Below, piece after piece: positions 48,278 to 58,590 of a stretch of DNA of 64,000 nt. The stretch comes from Hevea brasiliensis. Lineage: Eukaryota; Streptophyta; Magnoliopsida; Malpighiales; Euphorbiaceae. How positions within the stretch are numbered: the first letter of the stretch is position 1; each line of letters opens with the position of its first letter. The notes under the pieces are model-generated. The model ran no database searches. It was not told where the DNA came from and saw nothing but the letters and a program-made list of their open reading frames with translations. Location of the stretch: positions 64,837,399 through 64,901,398 of the forward strand of contig NC_079505.1 of assembly GCF_030052815.1 (NCBI RefSeq), written 5' to 3'. The translations under genes and the position numbers were made by a program.

Positions 48278-48285
48278 TATTTATA
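48278..48285 (-). promoter_or_regulatory. TATA box of antisense gene 1 (5' LTR)
   Basis: TATAAATA on the minus strand lies about 156 bp before ATG 48122, the same distance as in the solo LTR. TAAATGCTCGG lies just upstream. Confidence 0.65.
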
Positions 48286-48751
48286 CTCGTCCGAGCATTT
48301 AATGCTTACGATGTTCCAGGCAATGCATTGGTTAGCGGGACTCGCCAGCTGTTCTGACACGTCTCACGAATATTCCAGAATTCCATAAGGAGAGACCGGC
48401 TAGTTAGGGATCGACTAACTAAGGCGAATGGTTGGAAGTACAGATCGGTTAAGGGATGTTCAGTTAGGAACCAAATCAAATAAACACACCAGAGATCGGA
48501 AAATAACCAATGCAAAAATAATAAAAATGATAATTAACAAAATAAAATTTTTATTTCCAAAAGATCGGATTATATTATTTGGGCGATCTCTGGAGATCGG
48601 ATTACATTAAAAGGCAAGTTACATTATTTGGCCGATCTCTAGAGACCGGCATCACTTCCTATCTAGCGAAGGCCCTTTTCAAAGCCTAGTCTCGTGGCTG
48701 AGTCAAAAGATGTGTCTGATCAGGAGACCGGCCGTTGGATAGATGTACAGC

Positions 48752-49114
48752 TTAGATGGGGTGACTATGACTTTCATGAGGACGTAGAGTCATTTCTATC
48801 GTCATCGACCAGAACCGAGCTGTAGTTGGGATGCCCAATATGGTGAGGAGCCAAATGAACATCAGCGGGCAATCACCGAGGTTGAGGGGAATGTTAGCAG
48901 TCTTCTCGCCCGAAATTGGATCGCCAATTATATTGGCACAGTAATCCGAGATCGGTATGATCGATATTTTCGATCTTGATCGGGAAATTAGTCCAGTTCT
49001 CTCACTGTCATCAAATAAGGATATCATTACATCCCGATCACCGGGGTCGTAAATTTTCAGTCGGGGTACGAAGAAAATGGCCAGAAAAAGATCAAAAACA
49101 TTCACCGAGGCCAT
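48752..49114 (-). pseudogene. Antisense LTR ORF 2, conserved small protein (5' LTR copy)
   Basis: ATG at 49114 opens a 120-codon frame: a hydrophobic start (MASVNVFDLFLAIFFVPRLK), KIYDPGDRDVM, FDDSERTGLISRSRS, ISGEKTANIPL and [15 protein letters not shown]. It aligns along its length with 28564-28956 in the diverged solo LTR. Shared residues include K-I-Y-D-P-G-D, S-E-x-T-G-L, I-S-G, T-A-N and G-I-P-T. The longer frame upstream of this ATG (to 49498) is not conserved. No known family was recognised. The frame is open and could still be made. Confidence 0.55.
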
Positions 49115-49201
49115 TAGATCACCGGAAAAGTTATAACAGAAGATGAAAGAAAGAAAGGTGGAGAGGATGGAATGAAATATGGAAAATATCCCGGTCAAAG
49201 C

Positions 49202-49212
49202 ATATATATATA
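49202..49212 (-). promoter_or_regulatory. TATA box of antisense ORF 2 (5' LTR)
   Basis: TATATATATAT on the minus strand lies about 90 bp before ATG 49114. TAAATGCTTCAG lies upstream, as in the solo LTR. Confidence 0.55.
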
Positions 49213-49830
49213 AGGGAGGGTCTGAAGCATTTATTACTAGCGGAAAACGAAGCAAATGTCTTGGTAACCGAAGCAATAAATGCTCTGACTGAATTGACCC
49301 GGGTAGAGGAGAACGCCCTGGAAGGAGAGAGATCGGGAAAGGCATTCGAAATGAGAGAACTGGAATAAGGTCGGAAGGGATAGGAGATCGGAATACAAAG
49401 AGAATAAGACAACTTCTAATAACCGTCGTTAGAATCAGAATCGAGGTAGTTAAAGCATCGCAGACGAAATCCTCACCGCACGCCTCAGAATCGCCCACAT
49501 TGCTGACAAGCGCCAGAGTATGTCATGACAGTCCTGTACATTCCAATCTCCACCGTTGATCTCACTTGTAAGGATGAACCCGGAGCCCTTGGATCAAAGG
49601 GGAAGACGACAAAACCAGCGCCTTTCACTCCTAGCCCTCAGATCGCCCCGGACAAGAGGATTTGGGACCGTCAGATTGAAAGAAGAAAAGGACAAATATT
49701 CTAAAGAGTGGTCTCAGCCGTTCATTTTGATTCTCTTTAATTCTTGAGCCTAGGATCATGTCCTTTGAAATCTTGACCCTCCATCTCCCTCAAGATAGAT
49801 CCTGACCCTTCAGGGGAAGCACCCGGTCCC

Positions 49831-49838
49831 TATAAATA
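49831..49838 (+). promoter_or_regulatory. Sense TATA box of the 5' LTR
   Basis: TATAAATA lies after gcacccggtccc and before cctgcatg, the same context as in the solo LTR at 29699. It is the likely promoter of the full-length transcript. Confidence 0.7.
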
Positions 49839-50809
49839 CCTGCATGAAAAACTGTTCAAAGGGGGGGGGGGGGACGAAAAAAAGAAAGGAGGTAGTTACT
49901 ATAGCGGAAGAACTCTGAAATTTAATTCAGATCGTTACTCTGCTTTCATAAGAAGAACTTTTGGAACCAGTTTTCTGAAGTGTTTTCTTAAAAGATTTTG
50001 AACACTGAAATTCTCCATTTTCAGCTCGTTCATTATCCCGTAGCGTTCACATTTTTCAGTTCCTTGTTATCTTTATTTTCGCTTCCATCGTCCATGCTTA
50101 ATCTCATTTAAACTCGGGTACAATTCTGACTCGATTGCATTTAGTGAAGCACTCTTTGTTCCAAGGCCAACCTTAGTCTCTCGGCTATCAACTTGCAATC
50201 TTATTACGTTTTGTGATTCTGTAGTTAGTTCACTAGATTCGACTCCTTACAGGTCAGTGTTCATATTGCCATTTTATTAAGTTTAGTTCTTATTTTACGT
50301 ATTTACTTTCTTCTTTCTTTATGCATATTATTTTCTTTAAGTTCATATCACGCTAGAAAAATACAAAGAAAGGTTGTGCTCTAGTTTATTTCTGTGTCGG
50401 CCAATCCATACCTTTGTTAATCTTTATTATTTCTGAACGCAAGTCATCTAGTTCCGTGTAATGTATAAGTGGTTGGATGAAATGTAGGTAACGGCAACTT
50501 AAGAGTCCCTTTGAAATAATGAAAGGTCTAAATAATAAGCCAGAAAAATGGTGAAGCCAAGTCACTAGAATAACTCAATAGGTCATTAGGCAAGAGGTCA
50601 TAAGACAGAGTAAAATCAAACCATGGATAACTAAATGGAATAGATCGGCTATCGAAAAATGCTGGTGAGGTGACCATATAGGAAGGTCGGAGGATTCGGT
50701 TTGGTATCCCCTGCCCAGTCCTAAGGTACCAATAAGCTAAAGAAGTCTTGCTCAGACCCCCTGACACCTTTGAACGTCAGAACCCTTAGCCTTAGGTCCT
50801 CTCGATAGG

Positions 50810-51115
50810 TAAAATTTAGAGAGCTCGGAAAAATCCTTATCCGACTACCGTTTAATTAAAAGAGGTCGGAGGAGAGTTCTTATCCGATCCTCAAGCTAAA
50901 ATTTTAATAAATATTAAAAGAGGTCGGAGGAGAGTTCTTATCCGGTCCTCTAGCTTAAAAATTTATAATAAATATATAAAAGAGATCGGAGGAGAGTTCT
51001 TATCCAATTCTCAATCCAAAATTTTAAGAGATCGGAGGAGAGTTCTTATCCGATTCTCAATCCAAAATTTTTAAAGGTGATCGGAGGAGAGTTCCTATCT
51101 GATTCTCAAATTGAA
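50810..51115 (+). repeat. Leader tandem repeats in the 5' LTR
   Basis: About five units of gtcggaggagagttcttatc plus an A/T-rich tail lie at a spacing of 40-65 bp. They are related to the dimeric array in the solo LTR but in monomeric form. Confidence 0.85.
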
Positions 51116-51323
51116 TTTTAACCAAATAGCCCCTTCAAACAAAGTTAACATACAACAGTAACTCACTAAGGTTGTCTCATTTACTTATGTATCTGGGTAA
51201 TCCGAATTTAGTAAAAAATTAAATATTCCTTTTTGTTAAAAGGATTAACATTTCCATTCAAGCCCTCCTAACTAATTTATAAAAAATGCAAAGTTAAATC
51301 TACTTACCCTTATTAAGGGACGA

Positions 51324-51350
51324 GGTGGGGTGCCTAACACCTTCCCCACC
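51324..51350 (+). other. GC-rich stem-loop near the LTR 3' end
   Basis: GGTGGGG and CCCCACC form a perfect 7-bp stem around a 13-base loop (tgcctaacacctt). A six-pair version is kept in the solo LTR (31460-31484). It lies about 160 bp before the LTR end, in the transcribed U5 part. Confidence 0.65.
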
Positions 51351-51512
51351 CGTTTATGGACCCCGAACTTAGAATCTCTGTTTTGAAGTGGTTTTATTTA
51401 TCTTTTCAAATGGTTTTCTTTAGTTTCCCTCAAAACTAAAGTGGCGACTCCTCATTCTTTTCCACTTTGGTGAGGGTTCGTTCAGGCGACCGCAAAATCC
51501 CTTGCGACAGCT

Positions 51513-51530
51513 TGGCGACTCCACTGGGGA
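51513..51530 (+). promoter_or_regulatory. Primer-binding site, tRNA-Arg type
   Basis: TGGCGACTCCACTGGGGA begins four bases after the LTR end. Ogre/Tat elements use this kind of site, generally assigned to tRNA-Arg. Confidence 0.75.
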
Positions 51531-52580
51531 GCGAAACTTAACCCCGGTCTAGAGGTCCAAAAGTAGATTTAATTTTTTGATCAAATTATAGTTAGGTGGG
51601 CTCACCCGGCAATATTTTATGCGTTAATTATTGATTATTCCTACTAACTGTTTCGCTTGTTTTGCTTGTTTTACTCCCTACAGTGCTCTTCGTTTGAAAA
51701 AAAAGAAAAGAAGAAAAAATGGGAAAAATAAAATCCCCCTGAATTGGGAAGAGGTAAAGGTGTCCCTTCACACACTGAACACTCACACGATGTCCTCACA
51801 CACTTCAGCCCTATACCCAGGCTTTCTTACCCTTTTAGGAAAGTAGGAGGGGGTCATGTGGCGGTACCCGTGGGTTCTACCCCGTTAGTATCCGTGAAGG
51901 CTTCTGCTCAAATTGAAACTCGTTCTATTTACTGTGATACCCGTGAATTTTCCCGATAATATTATGGTTATAGAATGGGGCTCTACTTTTTATAGTAGGG
52001 GCAATTTGGGAACCTGTGGCTTTTAGAAAATTAGACCCTGAGCTAAACTATCATGATAGCTGAAAGCCGTAGTAAGCTACCTTATAAGATAGAACTATCC
52101 AATTAGGTAGCACTCATCCGGTATCAGGAGTCTCCCTATTCTAGGACAAAAGGGGCATGCTTACTCTTACCCTATTCTGCCTCAGTTTTCTTTTGTTCGT
52201 TTTTGTGAGGGTAATCTTGAATTCTACTGAAACACCTACACATTTTCCTACTTTGATAAATGTGTATGTGTGACTTTGCCAACAGTATAATTCAAAATTA
52301 CCCGAACTTACCTCACTAACAAATTTTTCCTACAGGCATCACCAAATTAAGGTCTGTAAAAGTGATGCAATTATCCTTCTGAAGATTTCATTTTTGGCTC
52401 TCAGATGCCACCGTATCCTTTGTCCACATCAGGACCCTATTTAATTTTGATCAAGATTCGCTAAAAATTTCTTTTTATTCCCTACAGAAAATCAACATTG
52501 CTTCAAACAAGGCATGTCTGACCAAGCACACGGTTCAACCCAAGCGAGTGTACTTAACAAGATCTCGAACAAAGAAGATA
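51531..52580 (+). other. Leader between primer site and gag
   Basis: About 1 kb without a conserved frame. GAGGTAAAGG near 51750 could be a splice donor. Two acceptor-like ends (tttttcctacag near 52336 and tattccctacag near 52488) precede gag, so a leader intron is possible. No separate ORF1, as found in some Ogre elements, is present. Confidence 0.45.
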
Positions 52581-55046
52581 ATGGAAGATCAGGAATAAGT
52601 ATAGAACCTACAAGGGCAGGTTTCCGAATTGAAGGATCAGGTCTCAGAACTCATGAGACTAATGAGGGAAATGTCCCAAAATAAATCCACTTCAGAGCAT
52701 AGCCTACCACTACCTCCTCCATCTCCTACAACAAATGATCCACACCAAGCTTCAACTTCTTTTACCTTTCAGTCACCTATTTCGGACCCGACAATCACTG
52801 TCAATCTAGCTACCATGAATAATGACCTACCTTACTCTCATTACCCAACCGTTTCAAACACTGACCCATACCCTTCAATTCTAATCCCTCCAGTTCACTC
52901 CACCCCTCATCTCCCAACTGGAGGAGCATTTCATGCAGTGGGAGGAGAAAATAAGACGAGAGAAAACGAGAAACTATCTGCTCTAGAAGAAAGATTGAGA
53001 GCGATCGAAGGACTAAATATGTATGGTTCAGTCGATGTGGCATCGCTTAGACTCGTGCCTGATGTAGTGGTGCCGCCTAAGTTTAAAGTCCCGGATTTCG
53101 ACAAGTATACCGGGAACTCAGATCCCCGCATTCACTTGGCAACCTACATTGCCAAAATGTCTACCCTAACAGAAGATGACAGGCTTCTCATTCACTTCTT
53201 TCACGAGGGCCTCTCCGGGGCAGCCCTGAGGTGGTGCATTCAGTTGGACAGGAGCAAACTGCGCTCCTGGAAGGATTTAGCTGATGCCTTCTTAAAACAG
53301 TACAAATTTAATTGTGATGTAGCCCCCACAAGGAGGGACCTCCAGAACCTGGTGCAGAAAGACAGGGAAAGCTTCAAGGAGTATGCCCAGAGATGGAGAG
53401 AAAAGGCGGCAGAAGTACACCCCCCGGTGACCGACAATGAGCTATGCTCTCTGTTCATTGAGACTTTGAAAGCTTCTTACTTCAACTTGATGATTGGAAA
53501 CACTTCCAACAGCTTCTCAGACATCATCCAGGCTGGTGAGAGAATTGAAACTAATTTAAGAATGGGACGACTGCAGGAGTTGGCTGAGAACCCTGCAAGG
53601 AAGACTGCCAATTTTGGCAAGAAAAAGGAGGGTGATGTGCATTCCATCACCCGGCAGAATAATTACTCCCCACTTCCCCAAAATAACTACCGGCCATATC
53701 CTTCCCCTCATGGCCAAACCATCGCAAACATTCCGCCTCCTTTCCCAAATTATCCACACCCGCGCCCACAGTATCTCCCACCTACAAATTACCAACCTAG
53801 ACCACCTCCTCCTCCTGCTCAACCTAGACCACCACAAAACAACCCAAGACCCCCAAGAAACCCGGATCCACCTCTTCCCCTCCCGCTCAGTGAAATATAC
53901 CGATACCTTGTCGGTATAAATCAGATAGTACCAGTTCCCCTAGACCCAATTCAGCCTCCATATCCTAGGTGGTATGATGCCACTGCCCGTTGTGAATATC
54001 ATGGAGGGGCACAAGGGCATTCAACTGACAACTGTGGAGCACTCAGGGAGAGAGTGCACGCTTTAATCTGGAACGGGTGGCTGAAAATTGAGGGAAATGG
54101 TTCCCTCCCCAATGTTACCTCAAACCCATTGCCCAACCATAATGCGGGCAATGGTGTAAATATGATAGAGTCTGACGGAGAAAGGTCGACACCGGAGGTA
54201 GACGAGCTGATTCCTCACTTTGAGGAAATTTTCGCCGTGACAATGAGGGAAGGCTACCTTTGCCCTCAGGTATCAGGGTCAGTAAAGGATACAGGATGTC
54301 CTTACCATGGAGGGGCAGCTGATCATGAGCTGCGGGACTGTGAGGGATTCAAGCAAGAGGTTCAGAACTTGTTATCCCTCAAAGTTCTGAGATGCCAGAC
54401 AAGGTCGAAGACAGAAGGGGGAGTGAACACAACTAGATACAGCCAGAATGCTTTTACCTCTAAACCGAGAATCACCTTCTCACCCCTAGTAGCCTCACCG
54501 CCAGTAACGGTTATCCGAACTCCGCCTCAGCTCCCTGTCACCAATACTCACGCTGTGCCTTGGAACTATAATTTCCAAGTTTTCACTCAAGGAGCGTCAA
54601 GCAGTACTTCAGCTCCTAATCTTGCCTCACCTCCGGCACCACCAAAACCATGTTTCACTCCTCACGAGCATTTTAAAATGACTTATGCCGGACCTACCAC
54701 CATTGCTACTCCCCAAGTTAATCTTCAGCCCGTCGTTGGCACAAAATCCTCCTCGCTTGAGCAAGAAGTCGAGTTCATAACTCGAAGTGGGAGGTGTTAC
54801 GGGAACGAAGAGAAAGAGAAGAGGAAAGGGAAAGTAAAAATGGGAGAATCACTAAAAAATACAGAAGAGGAGGTTGAGAAGACGGAGGAAGTAGAACCTG
54901 CCGGACCTAAAGAAGAGGAAGAGCTGCTGCTCCAAATAATGAAACAAAGTGAGTATGATGTGGTGGAGCAGTTGAGAAAGACACCCGCCCGAATTTCACT
55001 GTTATCGCTGATCCTGAGCTCAGAAGTGCACCGACAGGCCTTATAG
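52581..55046 (+). pseudogene. Gag of the Ogre/Tat-like element (stops near the start and at the end)
   Basis: The frame from ATG 52581 has stops at 52596 and 52602, then is open for about 810 codons. A coiled-coil start (VSELKDQVSELMRLMREM) leads to the capsid domain at about 53094-53560 (FDKYTGNSDP, LRSWKDLADAFLKQYK, FKEYAQRWREKA). A Pro-rich linker follows at 53690-53890. Two knuckle-like motifs C-X2-H-X5-H-X4-C lie at 53991-54035 and 54297-54341, then a charged C-terminus. TAG at 55044 separates it from the protease, which is in the same frame. The stops lie at positions that fit C-to-T change of CAA/CAG. Confidence 0.9.
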
Positions 55047-56080
55047 AGAATCCTGGATCAGGCCTTTGTGAACGCCGACATCACACCGGGGCAGTTTGAG
55101 AAGATAGTGGGACAAATCTAGGCATCCAGTTTTGTTACTTTCTCGGAAGATGAGATAGACCCTGCCGGTTTAAGGCACACTAAAGCTCTGCATGTGACAG
55201 TGAAATGTAAGGATTATATAGTAGCCAAGGTACTTATTGATAACGGATCAGCTCTCAATGTACTGCCTAGTGCTACCTTGGCTAGGCTGCCAGTTAACCA
55301 ATCAGATATACGTCAAAGTGCTATGGTGGTAAGAGCCTTTGACGGTACAAGAAGAGAAGTCCTGGGGGACATTGACTTGCCACTTCAAATTGGAGCATGT
55401 ACCTTCAACGTCACATTCCAAGTGATGAATATTGAACCGGCCTACACTATGTTGCTGGGGAGGCCGTGGATCCATTCAGCAAATGCTGTTCCTTCAACTT
55501 TGCATCAGAAAATAAAGTACATCATGGACGGCAAAATCATCATGGTGAGAGGGGAAGAAGCCATATTAGTCACCAAGCCACAATCACTTCCTTACGTGGA
55601 AGCTGCTGAGGAGTCGTTGGAAAGTTCTTTCCAGGCCCTCGAATTACAAGACACCGGAAATGATGGGGCTATGGCTATGGTGGCCAAGGTAATGTCAAGG
55701 AATGGGTATCAAGAGGGTAAAGGCTTGGGAACCGCGTTGCAAGGAATCGTGGAACCTATATCGGCTATCCAGAAGGTAGGCCGTTGTGGTTTGGGTTATG
55801 AGGAAGATGCCCTTTTGGATGGGCGATTCTGGATGAGGAAGATGCTTCGGGATCAAAGGTTTGACTAGAAAATGGGAAAAAGGAAGGTAGTCCCAAGAAT
55901 CGCAGAGATCTTCACTAAACCGGTCATTGAAAATCCAGCAGATGTGGAAGAATCACCTGATGGACCATCCATTGATGTCATCCACCTGGATTCCTTGGAT
56001 GAAGCTCTGGTCTCGCCAATAGCTGAGGGGCAAGAACTGGACAACTGGACGGCAGAGGACATCCCTGTACTCAATTTCGA
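55047..56080 (+). pseudogene. Retropepsin-like protease with G-patch, same frame as gag
   Basis: After a TAG at about 55119 the frame is open from about 55122 to 55868. The protease active site VLIDNGSALNVLP (Asp at 55239) and the flap and LLGRPWIH motif are intact. A G-patch-like segment (MSRNGYQEGKGLG...GLGYE) lies at about 55690-55805; G-patch motifs bind RNA or splicing factors and typify the Ogre/Tat lineage. TAG at 55866 is followed by another open stretch (55872-56084) ending at the putative intron donor. The protease proper looks competent, but the polyprotein is interrupted. Confidence 0.85.
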
Positions 56081-56263
56081 GTAAAGTACCTTTGGTTATC
56101 TACACTTGATCATTTTGTCCATGGTGACAAGTGTACCTCTGTAAATGGACCTTTTTCTTATGGCATAAATATTAATGAATTAATAGCGCATCTTAAATCC
56201 AATTCTCTTTTTCTTTCCATTTGAATTCCATCCTTATAATATATTCTATTTTCATTCATTCAG
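56081..56263 (+). other. Putative Ogre-type intron, 183 nt
   Basis: The donor is CGA/GTAAAG at 56081, followed directly by an in-frame TAA. The segment is T-rich with further stops and ends TTCATTCATTCAG at 56263. Joining its flanks keeps the gag-pro frame open into the RT frame. Ogre elements are known to carry an intron between protease and RT whose removal allows Pol expression. Confidence 0.7.
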
Positions 56264-57500
56264 AACCATTCATCAATTAACACTTAATAATTCAATAGAC
56301 TCAGAAATTCCTCTGGTTAATTTTGAAATCCCCATAACTGCCATTACTTCGAGTGATTCTGAGGAAGATCTTACAGAAAAAAGAGGTGAAAAGGATGAAC
56401 CTTCCCTAGTGCCTTGTGGAGACAAAACACGCACCATAAACTTAGGCACTGAAGAAGTAAAAAGGGAACTTAAGGTAGTGGAGAGTAAAGAATTGGGAGT
56501 TATGATCAGCTTGCTTAGAGAATTCCTAGACGTATTTTCCTGGAGCTATGATGATATGGTTGGTTTGGACCCCCAGATAGTGGCGCACAAAATTCCCCTT
56601 ATTCCGGGGACAATCCCTGTGAAGCAGAAACTAAAAAGAATGAATCTTGACACACTGCTCAAAGTTCGGGATGAAGTCAAGAAACAGTATGATGCTAGGT
56701 TCCTAGAAGTAGTCAAATATCTCCAATGGATAGCTAACATTGTCCCGGTAATGAAGAAGGACAGGAGAGTTAGGGTGTGCGTTTATTACAGGGATCTTAA
56801 TAGAGCAAGCTTAAAGGATGATTTCCCTCTCCCCCACATTGATGTGTTAGTAGACAATGCTGCGGGATTGGGCAGGTGTTCATGCATTGATGGGGCATCT
56901 GGGTACAATCAAATCCCAATGGATGAGGAAGACAAAGAGAAAACCGCTTTCATCACTCAATGGGGGGTATTTTGTTATCGGGTCATGCCTTTCGAGTTGA
57001 AGAATGCCGGTGCTACCTATCAACGCGCTATGGTCACATTATTCCACGATATGATGCATAAAGAAGTGGAGGTGTACGTGGATGATATGATCATCAAATC
57101 TAGGGGAGAAGAGAGTCACGTGCAAGTGATGAGGAAAGTATTTGAGAGACTCAGGAAATATCAGTTGAAACTGAACCCTGCCAAATGCATATTCGGAGCT
57201 AGGTCAGGGAAATTTTTGGGATTCATAGTGAGCGAGAAGGGAATAGAGGTAGATCCAGACAAGGTTCGAGCTATTCAAGAGATGCCATCCCCAAAAACAG
57301 AAAGGGAGGTGCGCAGTTTTCTGGGAAAGTTGAACTACATATCAAGGTTTATTTCCAATCTCACCGCCAAGGCCGAGCCTATTTTTAGACTGCTCTGAAA
57401 GAACAACACCACTCAATGGGATTCAGTTTTTCAAGAGGCCTTCGAGACAATCAAGCAGTATCTGTCAATCCCACCCGTATTGGTTCCACCCGTGGCAGGG
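56264..57500 (+). pseudogene. Reverse transcriptase of the Ogre/Tat-like element
   Basis: The frame is open from 56265 to 57395. RT motifs: YYRDLN (usual form DYRDLN), CIDGASGYNQI with the first catalytic Asp, FCYRVMPFELKNAG, and the active site YVDD at 57075-57086. PSPKTEREVRSFLGKLNYISRF follows. All three catalytic Asp residues are present. TGA at 57396 cuts the connecting region before the first RNase H. Confidence 0.9.
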
Positions 57501-58590
57501 AGGCCTCTGATCCTGTATATGGCAGTCCAACAGAACTCGATGGGATGTGTTTTGGGACAACATGATGATACTGGCTGAAAAGAGAGGGCTATTTATTATC
57601 TGAGCAAAAAGTTCAATGATTGCGAGTCGAGGTATTCTTTCCTAGAGAAAACTTGCTGCGCGTTAGCCTGGACGGCAAATTGCCTCAAACACTACATGTT
57701 GAGTCACAAGACATGGCTCATCTCCAGAATGGATCCTATCAAATATGTATTCGAAAGCCCATTCGTGCCAGGTAGGATAGCCAAGTGGCAGGTTATACTC
57801 TCCCAATATGACATAGTCTATATGACCCGAAAGGCGGTGAAAGGTAGCGTGATCGCTGACCTCCTAGCAGAAAATCCTATCCAGGATTATGAAGCTCTGG
57901 ATTTTGAGTTCCCTGATGAGCATATTAATGAAATAGACTGCGAAGAAGAGGGGCCAGCCGATGTATGGGAAATGTATTTCAACGGAGCTGTCAATCTGTC
58001 CGGTAATGGAGTTAGAGCTGTATTGATATCCCCGGATGGAAAACACTTTCCGATAGCTATCAAGTTGAGATTTGACTGCACCAACAACGTCGCGGAATAC
58101 GAAGCTTGTGTGATAGGTCTACAGGCTGCCATCGAAATGAAAATCAGGAAGTTAGAGGTATATGGAGACTCAGCCCTAATTATTTATCAGGTCAAGGGAG
58201 AATGGCAAACTAAGGATCCGAAGCTGATCCCATATCAGAAGTACTTACTGGAGCTGATTAAGAAATTCGAAGAAATCTCTTTCACTCATCTTAGTAGAGA
58301 CAAGAATCAGTTTGCTGATGCCTTAGCTACTCTAGCTGTTATGGCTCAAATCGAAGAAGGGCAGATGACTCAGATATTGAAGATTAAGGCAAGGAATGAG
58401 CCAGCTTATTGCTTCATGATTGAAGGAGAACCCGACGGTAAACCTTGGTACCATGACATCCTGGTCTATAGCAGAACCGGAGAATTCCCTTCAGGGGCAA
58501 GTAGAAACGAAAGAAGGATGATTCGGAGGTTAGCATTGGGATACTTCCCCAGTGGAGAAGTCCTATACAAGAGGAGCTCCAACGGTGAAT
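57501..58590 (+). pseudogene. Two RNase H domains of the Ogre/Tat-like element
   Basis: The first, at about 57500-57860, has LILYMAVQQN, AIYYLSKKFN and LAWTANCLKHYML. It is the degenerate Ty3-type RNase H that serves as a connector in this lineage, and has a TGA at 57576. The second, at about 57950-58340, is the extra (archaeal-type) RNase H: NNVAEYEACVIGLQAA, YGDSALIIYQV and QFADALATLA keep Glu and two Asp. The first catalytic position is Asn (YFNGA, codon 57981) where Asp is expected. Having two RNase H domains is normal for Tat elements. Confidence 0.85.

Larger units (their letters stand above)
45666..51509 (+). mobile_element. 5' LTR of the Ogre/Tat-like element, 5,844 bp
   Basis: It starts TGTCGACACC and ends CTTGCGACA before the primer site. 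From left to right it holds antisense gene 1 (46251-48122), its promoter, short palindromic repeats, antisense ORF 2 (48752-49114), its promoter, the sense TATA box (49831), a G13 run (49861-49873), leader repeats (50810-51115) and a GC-rich stem-loop (51324-51350). Compared with the 3' LTR it lacks 29 bp near the start, between two CCGATCCCCAG repeats. Confidence 0.93.

Noticed and set aside
49115..49498. N-terminal extension of antisense ORF 2 upstream of ATG 49114
   Set aside because: It runs through the TATA region, and the corresponding part of the solo LTR does not match as protein.
49861..49873. Run of 13 G residues
   Set aside because: Probably homopolymer growth or sequencing error; the solo LTR has only a short gggaggga at the matching place.
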